From Verrucomicrobiota bacterium (GTDB lineage Bacteria; Verrucomicrobiota; Verrucomicrobiia; CAIQCK01), in NCBI GenBank assembly GCA_016235595.1, contig JACRJX010000029.1:62001-126000 (forward strand): a stretch of DNA of 64,000 bases, read 5' to 3'. The notes below the pieces were generated by a model that was not told the DNA's origin, ran no database searches, and was given only the letters and a program-made list of their open reading frames with translations. A program made the translations under genes and the position numbers. Shown one piece after another: positions 1 to 11,133 of this stretch (the stretch's first letter is position 1; the number at the start of each line of letters is the position of its first letter).

Positions 1-458
1 ACGGCGCTGGCGAACATCTCGCGAACAAACCGCACGCCGCGCAGCATGTAGCTGACGCGCGCCACGCCGGCCACGAGATCCAGTTCGCGGCGGTAGTCCA
101 CGATGCCCTTGTGCGGCAGCAGCGCGGTTTCATCCGCGCCGCGGCCGAAGAGGTAAAGGTTCAGGTCGCCGAGCGGTTGATACGGCGACTGGTGACGCGG
201 CGTCGCCTGCATGCCGTGCTCGGCGAGAAACTCCGCCTGCGCGACCTTGCCATCGAGCAGCAATCGCCGCACCTCCGCCAGCGTCTTGAGCGCGTCGGGA
301 TTGATGCGGTCGCGTGACCCGCCATGCCACATCGAGTCCTCGTTGAGCAGGATGCGCTCCTGGTCAATCTTCCCAAAGATCATCGCGCCGAGGCGGCCAT
401 TGCCGATCGGCAAAGCTTCCGGCCATTTGATGGCCGGTCTGTCGTACCAAAGTTTCAT
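1..458 (-). CDS. GH95-type alpha-L-fucosidase, N-terminal part (cut by window edge)
   Basis: The reverse-strand frame opens with ATG at 458 and stays open to base 1, giving 152 codons of a protein whose 3' part lies outside the window. It begins MKLWYDRPAIKWPEALPIGN and continues with GRLGAMIFGKID, LLNEDSMWHGG and NPDALKTLAEVRRLLLDGK. These match the N-terminal beta-sandwich of glycoside hydrolase family 95, which removes alpha-1,2-linked L-fucose. No signal peptide precedes the motif, so either the start lies further upstream or the enzyme is cytoplasmic. No clear Shine-Dalgarno is visible. The catalytic domain is not in view, so activity cannot be checked. An FHS-type fucose symporter gene lies at 18.6-19.9 kb. 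Confidence 0.85.
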   Translation of the reverse strand, partial: MKLWYDRPAIKWPEALPIGNGRLGAMIFGKIDQERILLNEDSMWHGGSRDRINPDALKTLAEVRRLLLDGKVAQAEFLAEHGMQATPRHQSPYQPLGDLNLYLFGRGADETALLPHKGIVDYRRELDLVAGVARVSYMLRGVRFVREMFASA

Positions 459-526
459 CCGATCTTTCGTTGGGAGTGTTGTCCGCCGGAAGCGCAAACG
501 ACGCGCAAGGGTGGACGGGGTGGAAC

Positions 527-1012
527 CTAGTCGCGGAAGTTTTGGAACTGCAATGCCACAGGAAAATCGTGCCCGCGCACGGCGGTGATCACGGCCTGCA
601 GTTCGTCGCGGCTCTTGCCGGTCACGCGAACCTGCTGGTCCTGAATCTGCGTGGTGACCTTGTGTTTCCCGTCGCGAATGAAGGTCGTGATCTGCTTGGC
701 GATGTCCGTCTCGATGCCCTGCTTGATCTTGATCGTCTGCCGCGCGTGGCCGAGCGGCGAGATGTCCGGCACGCCCTGGTCCAGGCTCTTGAGACTGATG
801 TTTCGCTTGGCGAGCTTGCCAAGGACGATTTCGGCAAGACCTTTGATCTTGAACTCATTCTCGGCGGTGAGCTTGATCTCATCTTTCTCGAGGATGATCT
901 CCGCCTTGCTTCCCTTGAAGTCGAAGCGGTTGGCCAATTCCTTTTTGGCGATGTTGACGGCGTTCTCGATCTCCATCGAGCTGACCTGGCTGACAATGTC
1001 GAATGAAGGCAT
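527..1012 (-). CDS. yajQ: YajQ family nucleotide-binding protein
   Basis: A 161-residue protein of full family length. It begins MPSFDIVSQVSSMEIENAVN and contains RFDFKGSKAEI and KIKQGIETDIAKQITTFIRD, the hallmarks of the YajQ/DUF520 family with two ferredoxin-like repeats. Family members bind nucleotides, in some species cyclic di-GMP, and act as cytoplasmic effectors; which ligand applies here cannot be read from sequence. It is divergent from the Gre-factor gene at 1122 and lies upstream of the GH95 gene on the same strand. An out-of-frame ATG lies a few bases upstream, but the chosen start matches the family N-terminus. Confidence 0.93.
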   Translation of the reverse strand: MPSFDIVSQVSSMEIENAVNIAKKELANRFDFKGSKAEIILEKDEIKLTAENEFKIKGLAEIVLGKLAKRNISLKSLDQGVPDISPLGHARQTIKIKQGIETDIAKQITTFIRDGKHKVTTQIQDQQVRVTGKSRDELQAVITAVRGHDFPVALQFQNFRD

Positions 1013-1121
1013 GCCTGCATGTTAATTCGACGCCGGGAAAAGGGAAGGATTTTGAGTGGCCACGCGCAGATCGATGTTGCACCCCGGGCGGCGTTCGGGT
1101 TCTATCGGCGGTTCCTTGAAC

Positions 1122-1601
1122 ATGAACAAAAGCGCGCTAATCAAGAAGATCGTCGCCGACCTCGAAGGGAAGCTGGCGCTTTACGCCAAAGCGGCCCGCA
1201 CGGCCCGCGACGAAGCCACGGACGACGAGAGCAAGGCCGAGGACAAATACGACACGCGCGGGCTGGAGGCGTCCTATCTGGCGCGCGGCCAGTCCATGCA
1301 CGCCGCGGAAACCGAGCAGGCCCTCGAACAGTACCAGCGGCTCGCGGCTCGCGCCTTCAAGCCGAAGGATCCGATCGATGTCGGCGCGCTGGTCGAACTG
1401 GAAGGCAAAGACGGACAGACGTTCTACTTCATCGGTCCGTGCGCCGGCGGGACCGAAATCGTTCACGAGAAGAAAGAGGTGCTGGTCATTACGCCGCAGT
1501 CACCGCTGGGCCAGCAACTCGCCGGCAAGAAGCAAGGCGACCGCCTGAAGATCAAGATCGGCCGGTTGCCGGACGATTATTGCGTCATCTCGGTGTCGTA
1601 G
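1122..1601 (+). CDS. GreA/GreB-like transcription elongation factor
   Basis: A 159-residue protein, close to the GreA length of about 158. The N-terminal half (residues 1-75) is helical and charged, with an acidic stretch DDESKAEDKYD where Gre factors carry the acidic coiled-coil tip. The C-terminal half (about 85-159) contains VLVITPQSPLGQQLAGKKQG, the FKBP-like Gre C-terminal domain. Gre proteins enter the RNA polymerase secondary channel and stimulate cleavage of backtracked RNA. This shorter ATG at 1122 is preferred over one at 1056, which adds 22 residues without family character. The tip differs from canonical GreA, so this may be a Gre-like regulator. Its 3' end overlaps the convergent dus gene by about 25 bases. 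Confidence 0.78.
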   Translation: MNKSALIKKIVADLEGKLALYAKAARTARDEATDDESKAEDKYDTRGLEASYLARGQSMHAAETEQALEQYQRLAARAFKPKDPIDVGALVELEGKDGQTFYFIGPCAGGTEIVHEKKEVLVITPQSPLGQQLAGKKQGDRLKIKIGRLPDDYCVISVS

Positions 1602-2614
1602 CGCGCGCCAGCAAACGGCTCCAACGCCATCGGCTTGTCATGGGCGAGGAACTCCTCGCATACACGGAAGACATCAGCCTTTGTCGTCACGCGGCAGATG
1701 TCGTGCATAAACCTGCCGCTCGGTTCCACGCCGACAGCGAGGAGACCCAGGTATTTCTTAATGGCGTGCACTTGCGTCGCTTCGCGCACACCGGGCGTGA
1801 CAATCGCCTCGTAGAGCGCGCACACATAGGCCAGCACGTCGCGGCCGCGCGGCACGAACACCGGTTCGCCGCGAAGGTGCTGGCGGATTTGCTGGAACAG
1901 CCACGGATTGCGGACTGCGCCGCGGCCGATCATCACGCCGCGCGCGCCGGTGACTTTTAGCACCTCTTCCGCCTTGCGCGCCGAATCCACGTTGCCGTTG
2001 GCCAGCACGGGGCACGGCATCGCTGCCACGGCGCGCGCGATGAAGTCGTAGTGCACCTGGCCACCATACTTCTCGGCGACGGTGCGTCCGTGCACCACGA
2101 GCAGGTCGAGCGAATGCTTCGCGAAGATGGGCAGTAGTGTGTCGAACACCGCCGGGTCGTTGAACCCGATGCGGGTCTTGACCGTGAACTTGATCTGCAC
2201 CGCGTCGCGCAATGCGCCGAGAATGGCGTCGATTTTCTCCGGCTCGCGCAGCAATCCGCCTCCGGCACCCTTGCGGTAAACCACCGGCATGGGGCAGCCG
2301 AGGTTCAGGTCCACCGCGGCGATGGGGAGCCGCTGCAAATCGCGCGCCGTGCGGACGAGCGCGGGGATGTCGTTGCCGACCAACTGCGCGACCACGGGCC
2401 GGCCGGTGGGATTGCGGTTGATGGCATCGAGGATCCATTTCTCCGGGCGCGAATCGCGGTGGACGCGGAAATACTCCGTGAAGTAAACATCCGCGCCACC
2501 ATACGCCACCATGAGTTTCCAGAACGGCATCGTGGTGACATCCTGCATGGGCGCGAGCGCGAGCAGCGGTTCGCCGCCTCGGAGCAGGGTATCAAATTGA
2601 GTTCGACCATCCAT
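1577..2614 (-). CDS. dus: tRNA-dihydrouridine synthase
   Basis: A 345-residue FMN-dependent enzyme that reduces uridines in the D-loop of tRNA. The TIM barrel starts with LALAPMQDVTTMPFW, followed by the Dus signature DLNLGCPMP, the FMN-contacting KTRIGF and VVHGRTV motifs, and late glycine-rich GARGVMIGRGAVRNPWLF. The usual catalytic cysteine sits in the LGCP motif; the segment PMPVVYRKGAGGGLL follows. Start MDGRTQFDTLL at 2614 is preferred; an in-frame ATG at 2653 adds 13 residues. Which Dus subfamily this is cannot be decided from the motifs alone. It is convergent with the Gre-factor gene and overlaps its end. Confidence 0.93.
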   Translation of the reverse strand: MDGRTQFDTLLRGGEPLLALAPMQDVTTMPFWKLMVAYGGADVYFTEYFRVHRDSRPEKWILDAINRNPTGRPVVAQLVGNDIPALVRTARDLQRLPIAAVDLNLGCPMPVVYRKGAGGGLLREPEKIDAILGALRDAVQIKFTVKTRIGFNDPAVFDTLLPIFAKHSLDLLVVHGRTVAEKYGGQVHYDFIARAVAAMPCPVLANGNVDSARKAEEVLKVTGARGVMIGRGAVRNPWLFQQIRQHLRGEPVFVPRGRDVLAYVCALYEAIVTPGVREATQVHAIKKYLGLLAVGVEPSGRFMHDICRVTTKADVFRVCEEFLAHDKPMALEPFAGARYDTEMTQ

Positions 2615-2663
2615 CAGACATCCACCTTTGACAGGAACCGCGTGTTTTCGCAATGCAAGTTAA

Positions 2664-2686
2664 GCCGGGTGTCACCCGGCATTTTT
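2664..2686 (+). terminator. Terminator-like hairpin in the leader before 2739
   Basis: GCCGGG at 2664-2669 pairs with CCCGGC at 2675-2680 around a 5-base loop, followed by ATTTTT. On the plus strand this is an intrinsic-terminator shape. It lies between the divergent dus start and the Tat-protein gene, so it is either an attenuator in the leader of the latter or a block to antisense transcription. No ligand-binding fold was recognised. Confidence 0.5.
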
Positions 2687-2738
2687 CTGTTCACCTGCCC
2701 GGTGAATTGGATAGAGTTGCAGCAACGGAAAACCCCCT

Positions 2739-3710
2739 ATGAACGATCAACTGAGCCGCAGAGGTTTCATTCAGAACTCCGTTCTCGCCACGACAGGATT
2801 GGCCGCAGGCGCGGCGATGCCCGCCCGCACTGACGCGGCCGAGAACAAATCCACCGCTTCCGCGTCGAATAAACTGTTGCCGACCGGCAAGATTGGCAAT
2901 CTGCAGGTTACCCGGCTCATTCTCGGTGGCAACCTGCTGACCCGTTACCATCATGGCCGCGACCTTGGTTACATCCGCAAGCTGGTTCAGTCCTACAACA
3001 CCGACAGCAAGGTCCGCGAAACCATCGAACTGGCTGAGGCGAGCGGCATCAACACGCTTTCGGTGAACATCACGCCGGCGGTTTGCAGGACGCTCAACGA
3101 CCATCGCAAGAACGGCGGCAAGATTCAGTGGATTCTTTATACCACCACCAACATTGAAAACACTACGCGCTACGACACCGACATCCAGAAGATGGTGGAT
3201 GACGGCGCCGATGCGATCTACATCTGGGGCGTTCAAGCGGACAAATACGTCGCCGAAAACAACTTCGGCGTGATCTCCAAAACATTGGAGCGGATCAAGC
3301 TCCACAGCGTGCCCTGCGGCATGGGCGCCCACGATCTGGCTGCGGTGCAACAATGCGAGAAGGACAAGCTGCCGGTGGATTTTTACATCAAGACGCTGCA
3401 TCATCATCGTTATCCGACCGCGCCGCGCACCGGCGAAGCCACGCGCAACACGTCCGAGGTTCCCGGCTATTGGTGCCGCAATCCCGAAGAGACCGTGGCG
3501 TTCATGAAGACGGTCGAGAAGCCGTGGATCGCGTTCAAGGTGATGGCCGCTGGCGCAATTCCGCCGAAGGACGCGTTCCCGTATGTGTTCAACAACGGCG
3601 GCGACTTTGTCCTGGCCGGAATGTTCGACTTCGACGTCGCCGAGGACTGCCAGATCACCCGCACCGCAGTGGCGCAAGCCCAAGGCCGCGCGCGTCCGTG
3701 GCGGACATGA
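2739..3710 (+). CDS. Tat-exported aldo/keto reductase-like protein
   Basis: A 323-residue protein with a twin-arginine signal (SRRGFIQNS, R7-R8, then a hydrophobic alanine-rich stretch ending near AAENK). The mature part reads KIGNLQVTRLILGGNLLTR, then a barrel-like alternation with DGADAIYIWGVQADKYV and FYIKTLHHHRY. The strand order resembles the aldo/keto reductase barrel. The classical Asp-Tyr-Lys-His tetrad could not be assigned with confidence, so substrate and even redox activity are unproven. Such Tat-exported barrel proteins are frequent in Verrucomicrobiota and Planctomycetota. It starts at ATG 2739 without a strong Shine-Dalgarno and stands alone between dus and the convergent SYLF gene. 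Confidence 0.7.
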   Translation: MNDQLSRRGFIQNSVLATTGLAAGAAMPARTDAAENKSTASASNKLLPTGKIGNLQVTRLILGGNLLTRYHHGRDLGYIRKLVQSYNTDSKVRETIELAEASGINTLSVNITPAVCRTLNDHRKNGGKIQWILYTTTNIENTTRYDTDIQKMVDDGADAIYIWGVQADKYVAENNFGVISKTLERIKLHSVPCGMGAHDLAAVQQCEKDKLPVDFYIKTLHHHRYPTAPRTGEATRNTSEVPGYWCRNPEETVAFMKTVEKPWIAFKVMAAGAIPPKDAFPYVFNNGGDFVLAGMFDFDVAEDCQITRTAVAQAQGRARPWRT

Positions 3711-3731
3711 GGTGCGACAGTTCCGCCGGAA

Positions 3732-4316
3732 CTATTTCGCCAGCGGCTTAAACCTGAACTTCTGACCGCCGAGGCTGGCCTCATACATCAAGCCGCCCTT
3801 GGCCAGCGTGAACACCGCCACGCCGAGCTGATATTTGGCGTTGCTGGACGCGCCCTCCGCTGCCGCCACCGCGCTCACCTGCGCGCTGAACGCCAGTTCG
3901 CTTTTCTTGAACGAGTCGAGTGCCTCCTGCGTTTCGAAGAAGATCAATTCGGCATACGACTGCCCGCCGAGCGCCAAGCCGATCGTCACCTGTGTCAATG
4001 CTGCCGTGCCGACCAGCTTTCCCTTCTCATACACGCAACCCGTGCCGTGCGCTGCGCCGATGCCGAACGCGCCCTTGGTCACATCGGGGAACACCACGTA
4101 ACCGACCGAACTCTCCACAAACTTCTTCAAACCGGGGTCGGCCTTCGTGAACGCCACGAGGGCTTCCTGCGCCTGCTTCTCCTCACCCGCCGCCGCCTTG
4201 GCCTTCGCCGCGTTGGCGTCCTTCGCCGGTTTCGCGCTCTCCGCCGCCAACGCCCGGTCCACGCCCGCCGCCGCGAGCAACCAGAGGGCCGCCGCGCAGA
4301 TTGAAATTGTTTTCAT
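3732..4316 (-). CDS. SYLF (Ysc84-like) lipid-binding protein, secreted
   Basis: A 194-residue protein with a signal peptide (residues 1-24, cleavage after RALA) and a charged Ala/Lys-rich linker. The SYLF/Ysc84 domain follows: FVESSVGYVVFPDVTKGAFG, GTGCVYEKGKLVGTAALTQV, GLALGGQSYAELIFF and a final GGLMYEASLGGQKFRF. SYLF domains bind phosphoinositides in eukaryotes; bacterial members are periplasmic proteins of poorly known role. The start has an AGGAG motif a few bases upstream. It is convergent with the Tat-protein gene and divergent from glgB. Confidence 0.9.
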   Translation of the reverse strand: MKTISICAAALWLLAAAGVDRALAAESAKPAKDANAAKAKAAAGEEKQAQEALVAFTKADPGLKKFVESSVGYVVFPDVTKGAFGIGAAHGTGCVYEKGKLVGTAALTQVTIGLALGGQSYAELIFFETQEALDSFKKSELAFSAQVSAVAAAEGASSNAKYQLGVAVFTLAKGGLMYEASLGGQKFRFKPLAK

Positions 4317-4585
4317 GGTGATTCTCCTTTTTCTATCGTCAGATTTTCTTTCAGCCGCTCCTTACGCAGCCGGTCAGGGCCAAAACTAGGCCCCCGCCCC
4401 GCCGCGGGCAAGACTAAGTTCTGCCGGATGAAGTGCCCTTGACGTTGTAGCTCGCCACTCCCCGGCGGGAGATCATCATTCTTGCGACGGAGTCGCGGGA
4501 TACGATGGCGCGTCTGCGAATTCTGATACTTGATGTGGCGTTGGGAGGGTGAGGCGGGTAGGATGCGCCCACCATCAAGGACAGC

Positions 4586-6833
<2,248 letters not shown>

Positions 6834-6844
<11 letters not shown>

Positions 6845-7448
6845 CGACCGGCTCGTCTTCCTCAAGCAGTTCGTCCGCAACTTTGCCCACACCGGCGCGG
6901 TGACCGCCAGTTCTCGATTTCTGGCACACGCCATCACCGACCATGTCCGGCCGGGCCACGGGCCGGTGAATATCCTCGAAGTCGGCGCCGGCACCGGCGC
7001 GTTCACGCAGCGGCTGGCGAAACTGCTTCGGCCCGGTGACCGGCTGGTGGTTTACGAGATCAACACGGAGTTCGCGGACTTGCTTCGGAAGCGTTTCGGC
7101 GGCAATCCACAGGTGGAGGTTGTCTGCGCGCCGATCCAAGCCATCGAACGGAAGCCGACGTTCGACTTCATCGTCGCCGGCCTGCCGCTGAACAATTTCC
7201 CGCCGGAACTGGTCCGTGAGATTCTCGAAACGCTCCGTGGCGTTGCCAAGCCCGGCGCCACCGCCAGTTACTTCGAATACGCCGCCATCCGCCGCCTGAA
7301 GTCACCGTTCGCCGGCAAGGCCGAACGCGAACGCCTCCGCCGCGTCGCTGCCGTCATGGCCGAGTTCCTGCGCCGTTACCACATCCGCAGCCGCTTCGTC
7401 CTCTTCAACGTCCCACCCGCCTTCGCCCGGCAGTTGAAGTTCCACTAA
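6834..7448 (+). CDS. Class I SAM-dependent methyltransferase, PmtA-like
   Basis: A 204-residue protein with the SAM-binding motif [15 protein letters not shown] (about 47-61), an acidic ribose-binding E75 in VVYEIN and GLPLNNFP (116-123) at the post-motif-II position. The opening [20 protein letters not shown] resembles bacterial phosphatidylethanolamine N-methyltransferases (PmtA) and related rRNA-dimethylase-like enzymes, which share the (G)LP-NFP segment. Substrate is therefore probably a phospholipid but is not proven. It begins inside the end of glgB, so the two are likely co-translated; no metabolic reason for the pairing is evident. Confidence 0.8.
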
Positions 7449-7457
7449 GCCGGCGCC

Positions 7458-8291
7458 TTAGATTTGCGAATACGGCGCGGGCCTCAGGACGCGATTCCAG
7501 ATCTTCGAGACGATGTTCTTGTCGGCGTATTCCGGCATCGCCTTCAGCTTCAGCCACTCCGGGTCAGCGCGGAATTTGTTCCACGCCTCCTTGCGCGCGT
7601 CGTCATCGGGAAACGTCAGCATGTACGTGAGGTTCGGCATCCGCTGGCCGACGAGCGTCTCGCCGAAGAACACCGGCTTCTGGCCGCAGCGACGGAAGAT
7701 GGCGATCTCGCCGGCTTTGTTGAACATCTCGATCTTCTTCTTGGCGGCCGCCTCGCTGTGGCTCTCGTACGTGCGGAGCTGGAAGATGCGCGCCCGTTTT
7801 CCTGGTGTCTCCAACGCCGGCATCCCCTCGAACGCCAGCAGCAACGAGCTCTCAATACGGTCATACACCGGCTCTGACGACGGCACGCGCAGGTAAGCCT
7901 CACCGGCTTTCTGATACTCTGCATCCCCCGCAAGCCGCGTTGCTATCGTCGCGATCTGATCGGGCGAGGTGTAGCGGATCAAGACGTAGAGCGATGGGGG
8001 TGTGGGCGCGGGTGGCGGCGGCGGCTGGCCGGGTTTCGCGGCCGGCGGAGGATTCAGTTCCGGTGCGTCGACGAGAACACCGACCGGACCGACGCCGAGC
8101 CGGCCCAGCGCCGGAATGAGCGCGCCGCCGAGGTAATCCTCCGTCAGCTTCTGCTTGTCCGGCTTCAGCATGTAAGCGCGAAGCTCGTAGAACTCACGCT
8201 TGGTTTGCCCGCCGTCAGCGGCGAATGCGCTGTGGACGCCAGCGAGCGCCGTCGCGGCCAGTGAAGTTTTAAAGAAGTCTCGTCGTTTCAT
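7458..8291 (-). CDS. NIPSNAP family protein with Tat signal
   Basis: A 277-residue protein. The Tat signal is MKRRDFFKTSLAATALAG, ending near AFAADG. Two NIPSNAP-type alpha+beta barrel halves follow: REFYELRAYMLKPDKQKLTE near the N-terminus and ARIFQLRTYESHSEAAAKKK in the second half, with NLTYMLTFPDDDARKEAW. A proline-rich insert (PPPAAKPGQPPPPPAPTPP, about residues 80-98) breaks the first half. Function of exported bacterial NIPSNAPs is unknown. Start at 8291 is chosen because the Tat motif begins there; an upstream in-frame ATG at 8339 adds 16 residues that would mask it. Divergent from the beta-propeller gene at 8418. Confidence 0.85.
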   Translation of the reverse strand: MKRRDFFKTSLAATALAGVHSAFAADGGQTKREFYELRAYMLKPDKQKLTEDYLGGALIPALGRLGVGPVGVLVDAPELNPPPAAKPGQPPPPPAPTPPSLYVLIRYTSPDQIATIATRLAGDAEYQKAGEAYLRVPSSEPVYDRIESSLLLAFEGMPALETPGKRARIFQLRTYESHSEAAAKKKIEMFNKAGEIAIFRRCGQKPVFFGETLVGQRMPNLTYMLTFPDDDARKEAWNKFRADPEWLKLKAMPEYADKNIVSKIWNRVLRPAPYSQI

Positions 8292-8417
8292 AGGATGGAT
8301 GGTTGCGACTCGAATACCACGTCCGTCGGCTCCGGGCAATCTCGCAGTCGCACGGGCGATGTTTGAAAGCTCCGGCCAACCCTGATAAGTTCGGCCTGAC
8401 CGAAGTTCGCAAAGGAT

Positions 8418-9581
8418 ATGAAGACTCTCATCCGATTTGCTCTCGTCGCGTACGTCGTGGCGGCCTGCGGCTGCGGCCGGCAGGACGATCCCCCTACCGC
8501 GAAGTCAGCGCCGCCGCCAGCCGCTGCCGACACGAGCGACTGGCCGATGTTCCGCGGCAACCCGCAATTGACTGGCGTTGCGGCTGGCTCGCTTGCCCCG
8601 AAACTGAAACTGGCGTGGACGTTCAAGGCCGAGGACTCCGTGGAATCATCGGCAGCCATCGTTGGCAACACCGTCTTCATCGGCTCCGATAGCAATGCGT
8701 TGCACGCGCTGGATCTGGCCACCGGCAAACTGCGCTGGACCTATCGCGCAAGCGGCGCGGTTAAGGCGTCGCCGACGGTGAGCGGCGATGTCATTTTCGT
8801 CGGTGACGACAGCGGTGTGTTTCATGCGGTGAACGCTGCGACCGGACGCACGAACTGGACGTTTGGCACCGACGCGGAAATCATGTCATCGGCGAATTGC
8901 GCCGGCGGCCGCGTGCTGTTTGGCTCCTACGACGAGAATCTCTATTGCCTGAACGCCGCCGATGGAAAGTTGGTGTGGAAATTCCAGACGGCCGGCCGTG
9001 TTCACGCGACGCCAGCGGTCGTGGACGGCAAGGCGTTCATCTCAGGCTGTGACGGCTATCTGCGTGCGATTGATGTGGGCACCGGCAAGGAGGTGTCGAA
9101 CTGCGAGTTGGGCGCCTACGCGGCTGCATCGCCGGCCATCGCAGGGGCGCGCGCATTTCTGGGGACGCTCGGCGACCAATTCGTCTGCGTCGACTGGCAA
9201 ACCGCGAAGACGGTGTGGCAATACGCGCCGAAGGATCGCGAGGTGCAGTTCTACTCGTCTGCGGCGGTGGCGGGCAACCGCGTGGTGGTCGGTGGCCGCG
9301 ACAAACGCGTGCATTGCTTCGACGCCGGGACCGGCGCGGAACTCTGGAGTTTTGAGACGAAGTCGAAGGTGGAATCGTCGCCGCTGATCGTTGGCGAGCG
9401 CGTGTTCGTCGGTTCGCACGACGGCAATCTCTACGAACTCGACCTGAACACCGGCGCAAAACGCTGGCAGTTTGCGGCGGGCGCAGCCGTGGACTCCTCG
9501 CCTGTGGCGGCGCGCGGGCGGCTTGTGGTTGCCTCGGGGGATGGCAGCGTCTATTGTTTCGCCCCTGCCGCGGCGGAATGA
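8418..9581 (+). CDS. PQQ-type beta-propeller lipoprotein
   Basis: A 387-residue protein with a lipoprotein signal (VVAACGCG; lipidated Cys near residue 17) and a short Pro/Ala linker. It then has about seven PQQ-like blades, each of the type ALDLATGKLRWTYRASGAVK, including FHAVNAATGRTNWTF, CLNAADGKLVWKFQT and ELDLNTGAKRWQF. This is a structural WD40/BamB-like propeller rather than a demonstrated quinoprotein: no disulfide-Cys pair or calcium/PQQ ligands typical of alcohol dehydrogenases were recognised. AAAGGA lies upstream of the ATG. It ends 27 bases before the GcvH-like gene and could head that operon, although its relation to that pathway is unclear. Confidence 0.88.
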   Translation: MKTLIRFALVAYVVAACGCGRQDDPPTAKSAPPPAAADTSDWPMFRGNPQLTGVAAGSLAPKLKLAWTFKAEDSVESSAAIVGNTVFIGSDSNALHALDLATGKLRWTYRASGAVKASPTVSGDVIFVGDDSGVFHAVNAATGRTNWTFGTDAEIMSSANCAGGRVLFGSYDENLYCLNAADGKLVWKFQTAGRVHATPAVVDGKAFISGCDGYLRAIDVGTGKEVSNCELGAYAAASPAIAGARAFLGTLGDQFVCVDWQTAKTVWQYAPKDREVQFYSSAAVAGNRVVVGGRDKRVHCFDAGTGAELWSFETKSKVESSPLIVGERVFVGSHDGNLYELDLNTGAKRWQFAAGAAVDSSPVAARGRLVVASGDGSVYCFAPAAAE

Positions 9582-9608
9582 CGACGAAAACCGGCGCGGC
9601 GCTGCATC

Positions 9609-10064
9609 ATGCCAGACGAACTCATTTTCATGATGGGAAACTTTGCGGCACGGTTTCCCACCGACCGGCGCTACACGCTCAACCACATGTGGCTGCGCGC
9701 GGAAGGAGACTCTCTTCGGTTCGGCCTCTCGGCCTACGCAATCCGGCTGCTGCGGGAAGTTTATTTTCTGGAATGGTCGGTGGACGCTGGCGCGACCGTC
9801 CGCCAGAAGGACGAAATCGGGGCGATTGAAAGCTCCAAGGCCGTCGCCGCGATTTACGCGCCGGCCGACGGAACCATCACACGCTTCAATGCCGGCGCGC
9901 TCGCCGACCCGTCCGCGATCAACAAGGACGGTTACGACGCGGGCTGGCTGTTCGAGATGGCGGCGCAGGCCGGCGATGCGATGGAGCCGGCTCAGTATCT
10001 CCAGTATTTGGAAACAAGCTGGACCCGGGCGCAGGCGTTGTTGAGGAAACAAACAGCGCAATGA
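9609..10064 (+). CDS. GcvH-like lipoyl carrier protein
   Basis: A 151-residue protein with the glycine-cleavage H-protein fold: RYTLNHMWLRAEGDSLRFGL, then AIRLLREVYFLEW, then the lipoyl hairpin IGAIESSKAVAAIYAP with K77 as the predicted lipoylation site, and KDGYDAGWLFEM. H-proteins carry lipoate and shuttle aminomethyl groups. No glycine-cleavage P, T or L gene lies in the window. The gene is 22 bases ahead of a ferredoxin-like gene in a same-strand cluster with radical SAM and isoprenoid genes. I infer a dedicated lipoyl or swinging-arm carrier for that pathway. Ordinary GcvH encoded away from its partners is the alternative. Confidence 0.85.
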   Translation: MPDELIFMMGNFAARFPTDRRYTLNHMWLRAEGDSLRFGLSAYAIRLLREVYFLEWSVDAGATVRQKDEIGAIESSKAVAAIYAPADGTITRFNAGALADPSAINKDGYDAGWLFEMAAQAGDAMEPAQYLQYLETSWTRAQALLRKQTAQ

Positions 10065-10086
10065 ACGCTTCCGACAAAGCCGTCGC

Positions 10087-11034
10087 ATGAAAATGCTCAC
10101 CGCCATCATTTTCAGATCGCCCAGCCAGGACCCGCGCAAGCACGAGTTGGAAGAAGGGATCTTCGCGGCGCTTGCGCGCGAACCGGATGTGGTGTCAGCG
10201 GCGATGCCGCATCTTTACGACCTCGGTGAGGCAGATGCAGCGATGGCGCCGCTGCGTTCGGTTACGGGCCCGTTGCTGGTGCTCGCGTGGCTCTATCCGC
10301 GCGCCATCCACTGGACTCTGGATCGGCTGGGGATCAAAGGCCAGTGTGGCGAAACACAGCTTCATCGTGTCGACGTGACGGCCGACTCACAGAAGGAAAC
10401 GCTGAAGGGCGGCGCAAGCGCGCCGGCCCGAAACATCTGGTCGCTGGATCTTCGTGACGGCGACAACGTCGCGATGCACGTGGAAGAGATACAGCGCATC
10501 CTGCGCGAAATCCGCGCGGTTCCGTTGGCGGCGCAAGACGGATCGCTTTCGCCCAGCCCACTGCCGATCCCGCATCCAACGTCCAACGCCCAAACCCCTC
10601 CCCTCCACCGCTGGTATCCGGTCATTGATTACGGTCGCTGCAACCAATGCATGGAGTGCCTCGACTTCTGTCTCTTCGGCGTCTATGACGTGGACGATGA
10701 CGGGCACGTTGTCGTTGAGAGTCCCGACAACTGCAAGAAGGGTTGTCCTGCCTGCAGCCGGGTCTGTCCGGAGAACGCCATCATATTCCCCATGCACCGC
10801 ACGCCTTCCATCGCTGGCGCGCCGGGGGCCAGACTCGATGTGCAGAAACTCGACCTTTCGGAACTCTTCGGCGCGCCCACCGCCGTCAAACTTGCCGCCG
10901 ACGAGCGCAACGCGGCGTTGGTTGGCGATGGCCGCAAAGCCGTGGCCGACCCACAGCATCGCGATGACAAGGAAACGAAACCCAAAGACAATCTCGACAA
11001 ACTGATGGACGCGTTGGACGACGCAAAGCTGTAG
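10087..11034 (+). CDS. 2[4Fe-4S] ferredoxin-domain protein with long N-terminal domain
   Basis: A 315-residue protein. Residues 1-150 form an unrecognised domain (RSPSQDPRKHELEEGIFAAL, then PLLVLAWLYPRAIHWTLDR). A Pro/Ser linker leads to a bacterial ferredoxin module at about 178-235, with C185/C188/C191/C195 (CNQCMECLDFC) and C216/C220/C223/C227 (CKKGCPACSRVCPENAI). These are two cluster sites, the second with CX3C spacing. The last 70 residues are charged and probably disordered. It could deliver electrons to the radical SAM protein encoded next. It lies in the seven-gene cluster, 22 bases after the GcvH-like gene. Confidence 0.85.
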   Translation: MKMLTAIIFRSPSQDPRKHELEEGIFAALAREPDVVSAAMPHLYDLGEADAAMAPLRSVTGPLLVLAWLYPRAIHWTLDRLGIKGQCGETQLHRVDVTADSQKETLKGGASAPARNIWSLDLRDGDNVAMHVEEIQRILREIRAVPLAAQDGSLSPSPLPIPHPTSNAQTPPLHRWYPVIDYGRCNQCMECLDFCLFGVYDVDDDGHVVVESPDNCKKGCPACSRVCPENAIIFPMHRTPSIAGAPGARLDVQKLDLSELFGAPTAVKLAADERNAALVGDGRKAVADPQHRDDKETKPKDNLDKLMDALDDAKL

Positions 11035-11133
11035 AATGGAAATGAAGACCAACGACATCCTGGAGGCATGCGGGCGGAACAAAACGCCAGGGCACAAGGG
11101 ATCGCCCAGTCTTTGTTTCTTCTCGTTCACACG

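Noticed and set aside
8418-9581. Reading the beta-propeller lipoprotein as a PQQ alcohol dehydrogenase
   Set aside because: Too short, and the cofactor and calcium ligands of quinoprotein dehydrogenases were not found.
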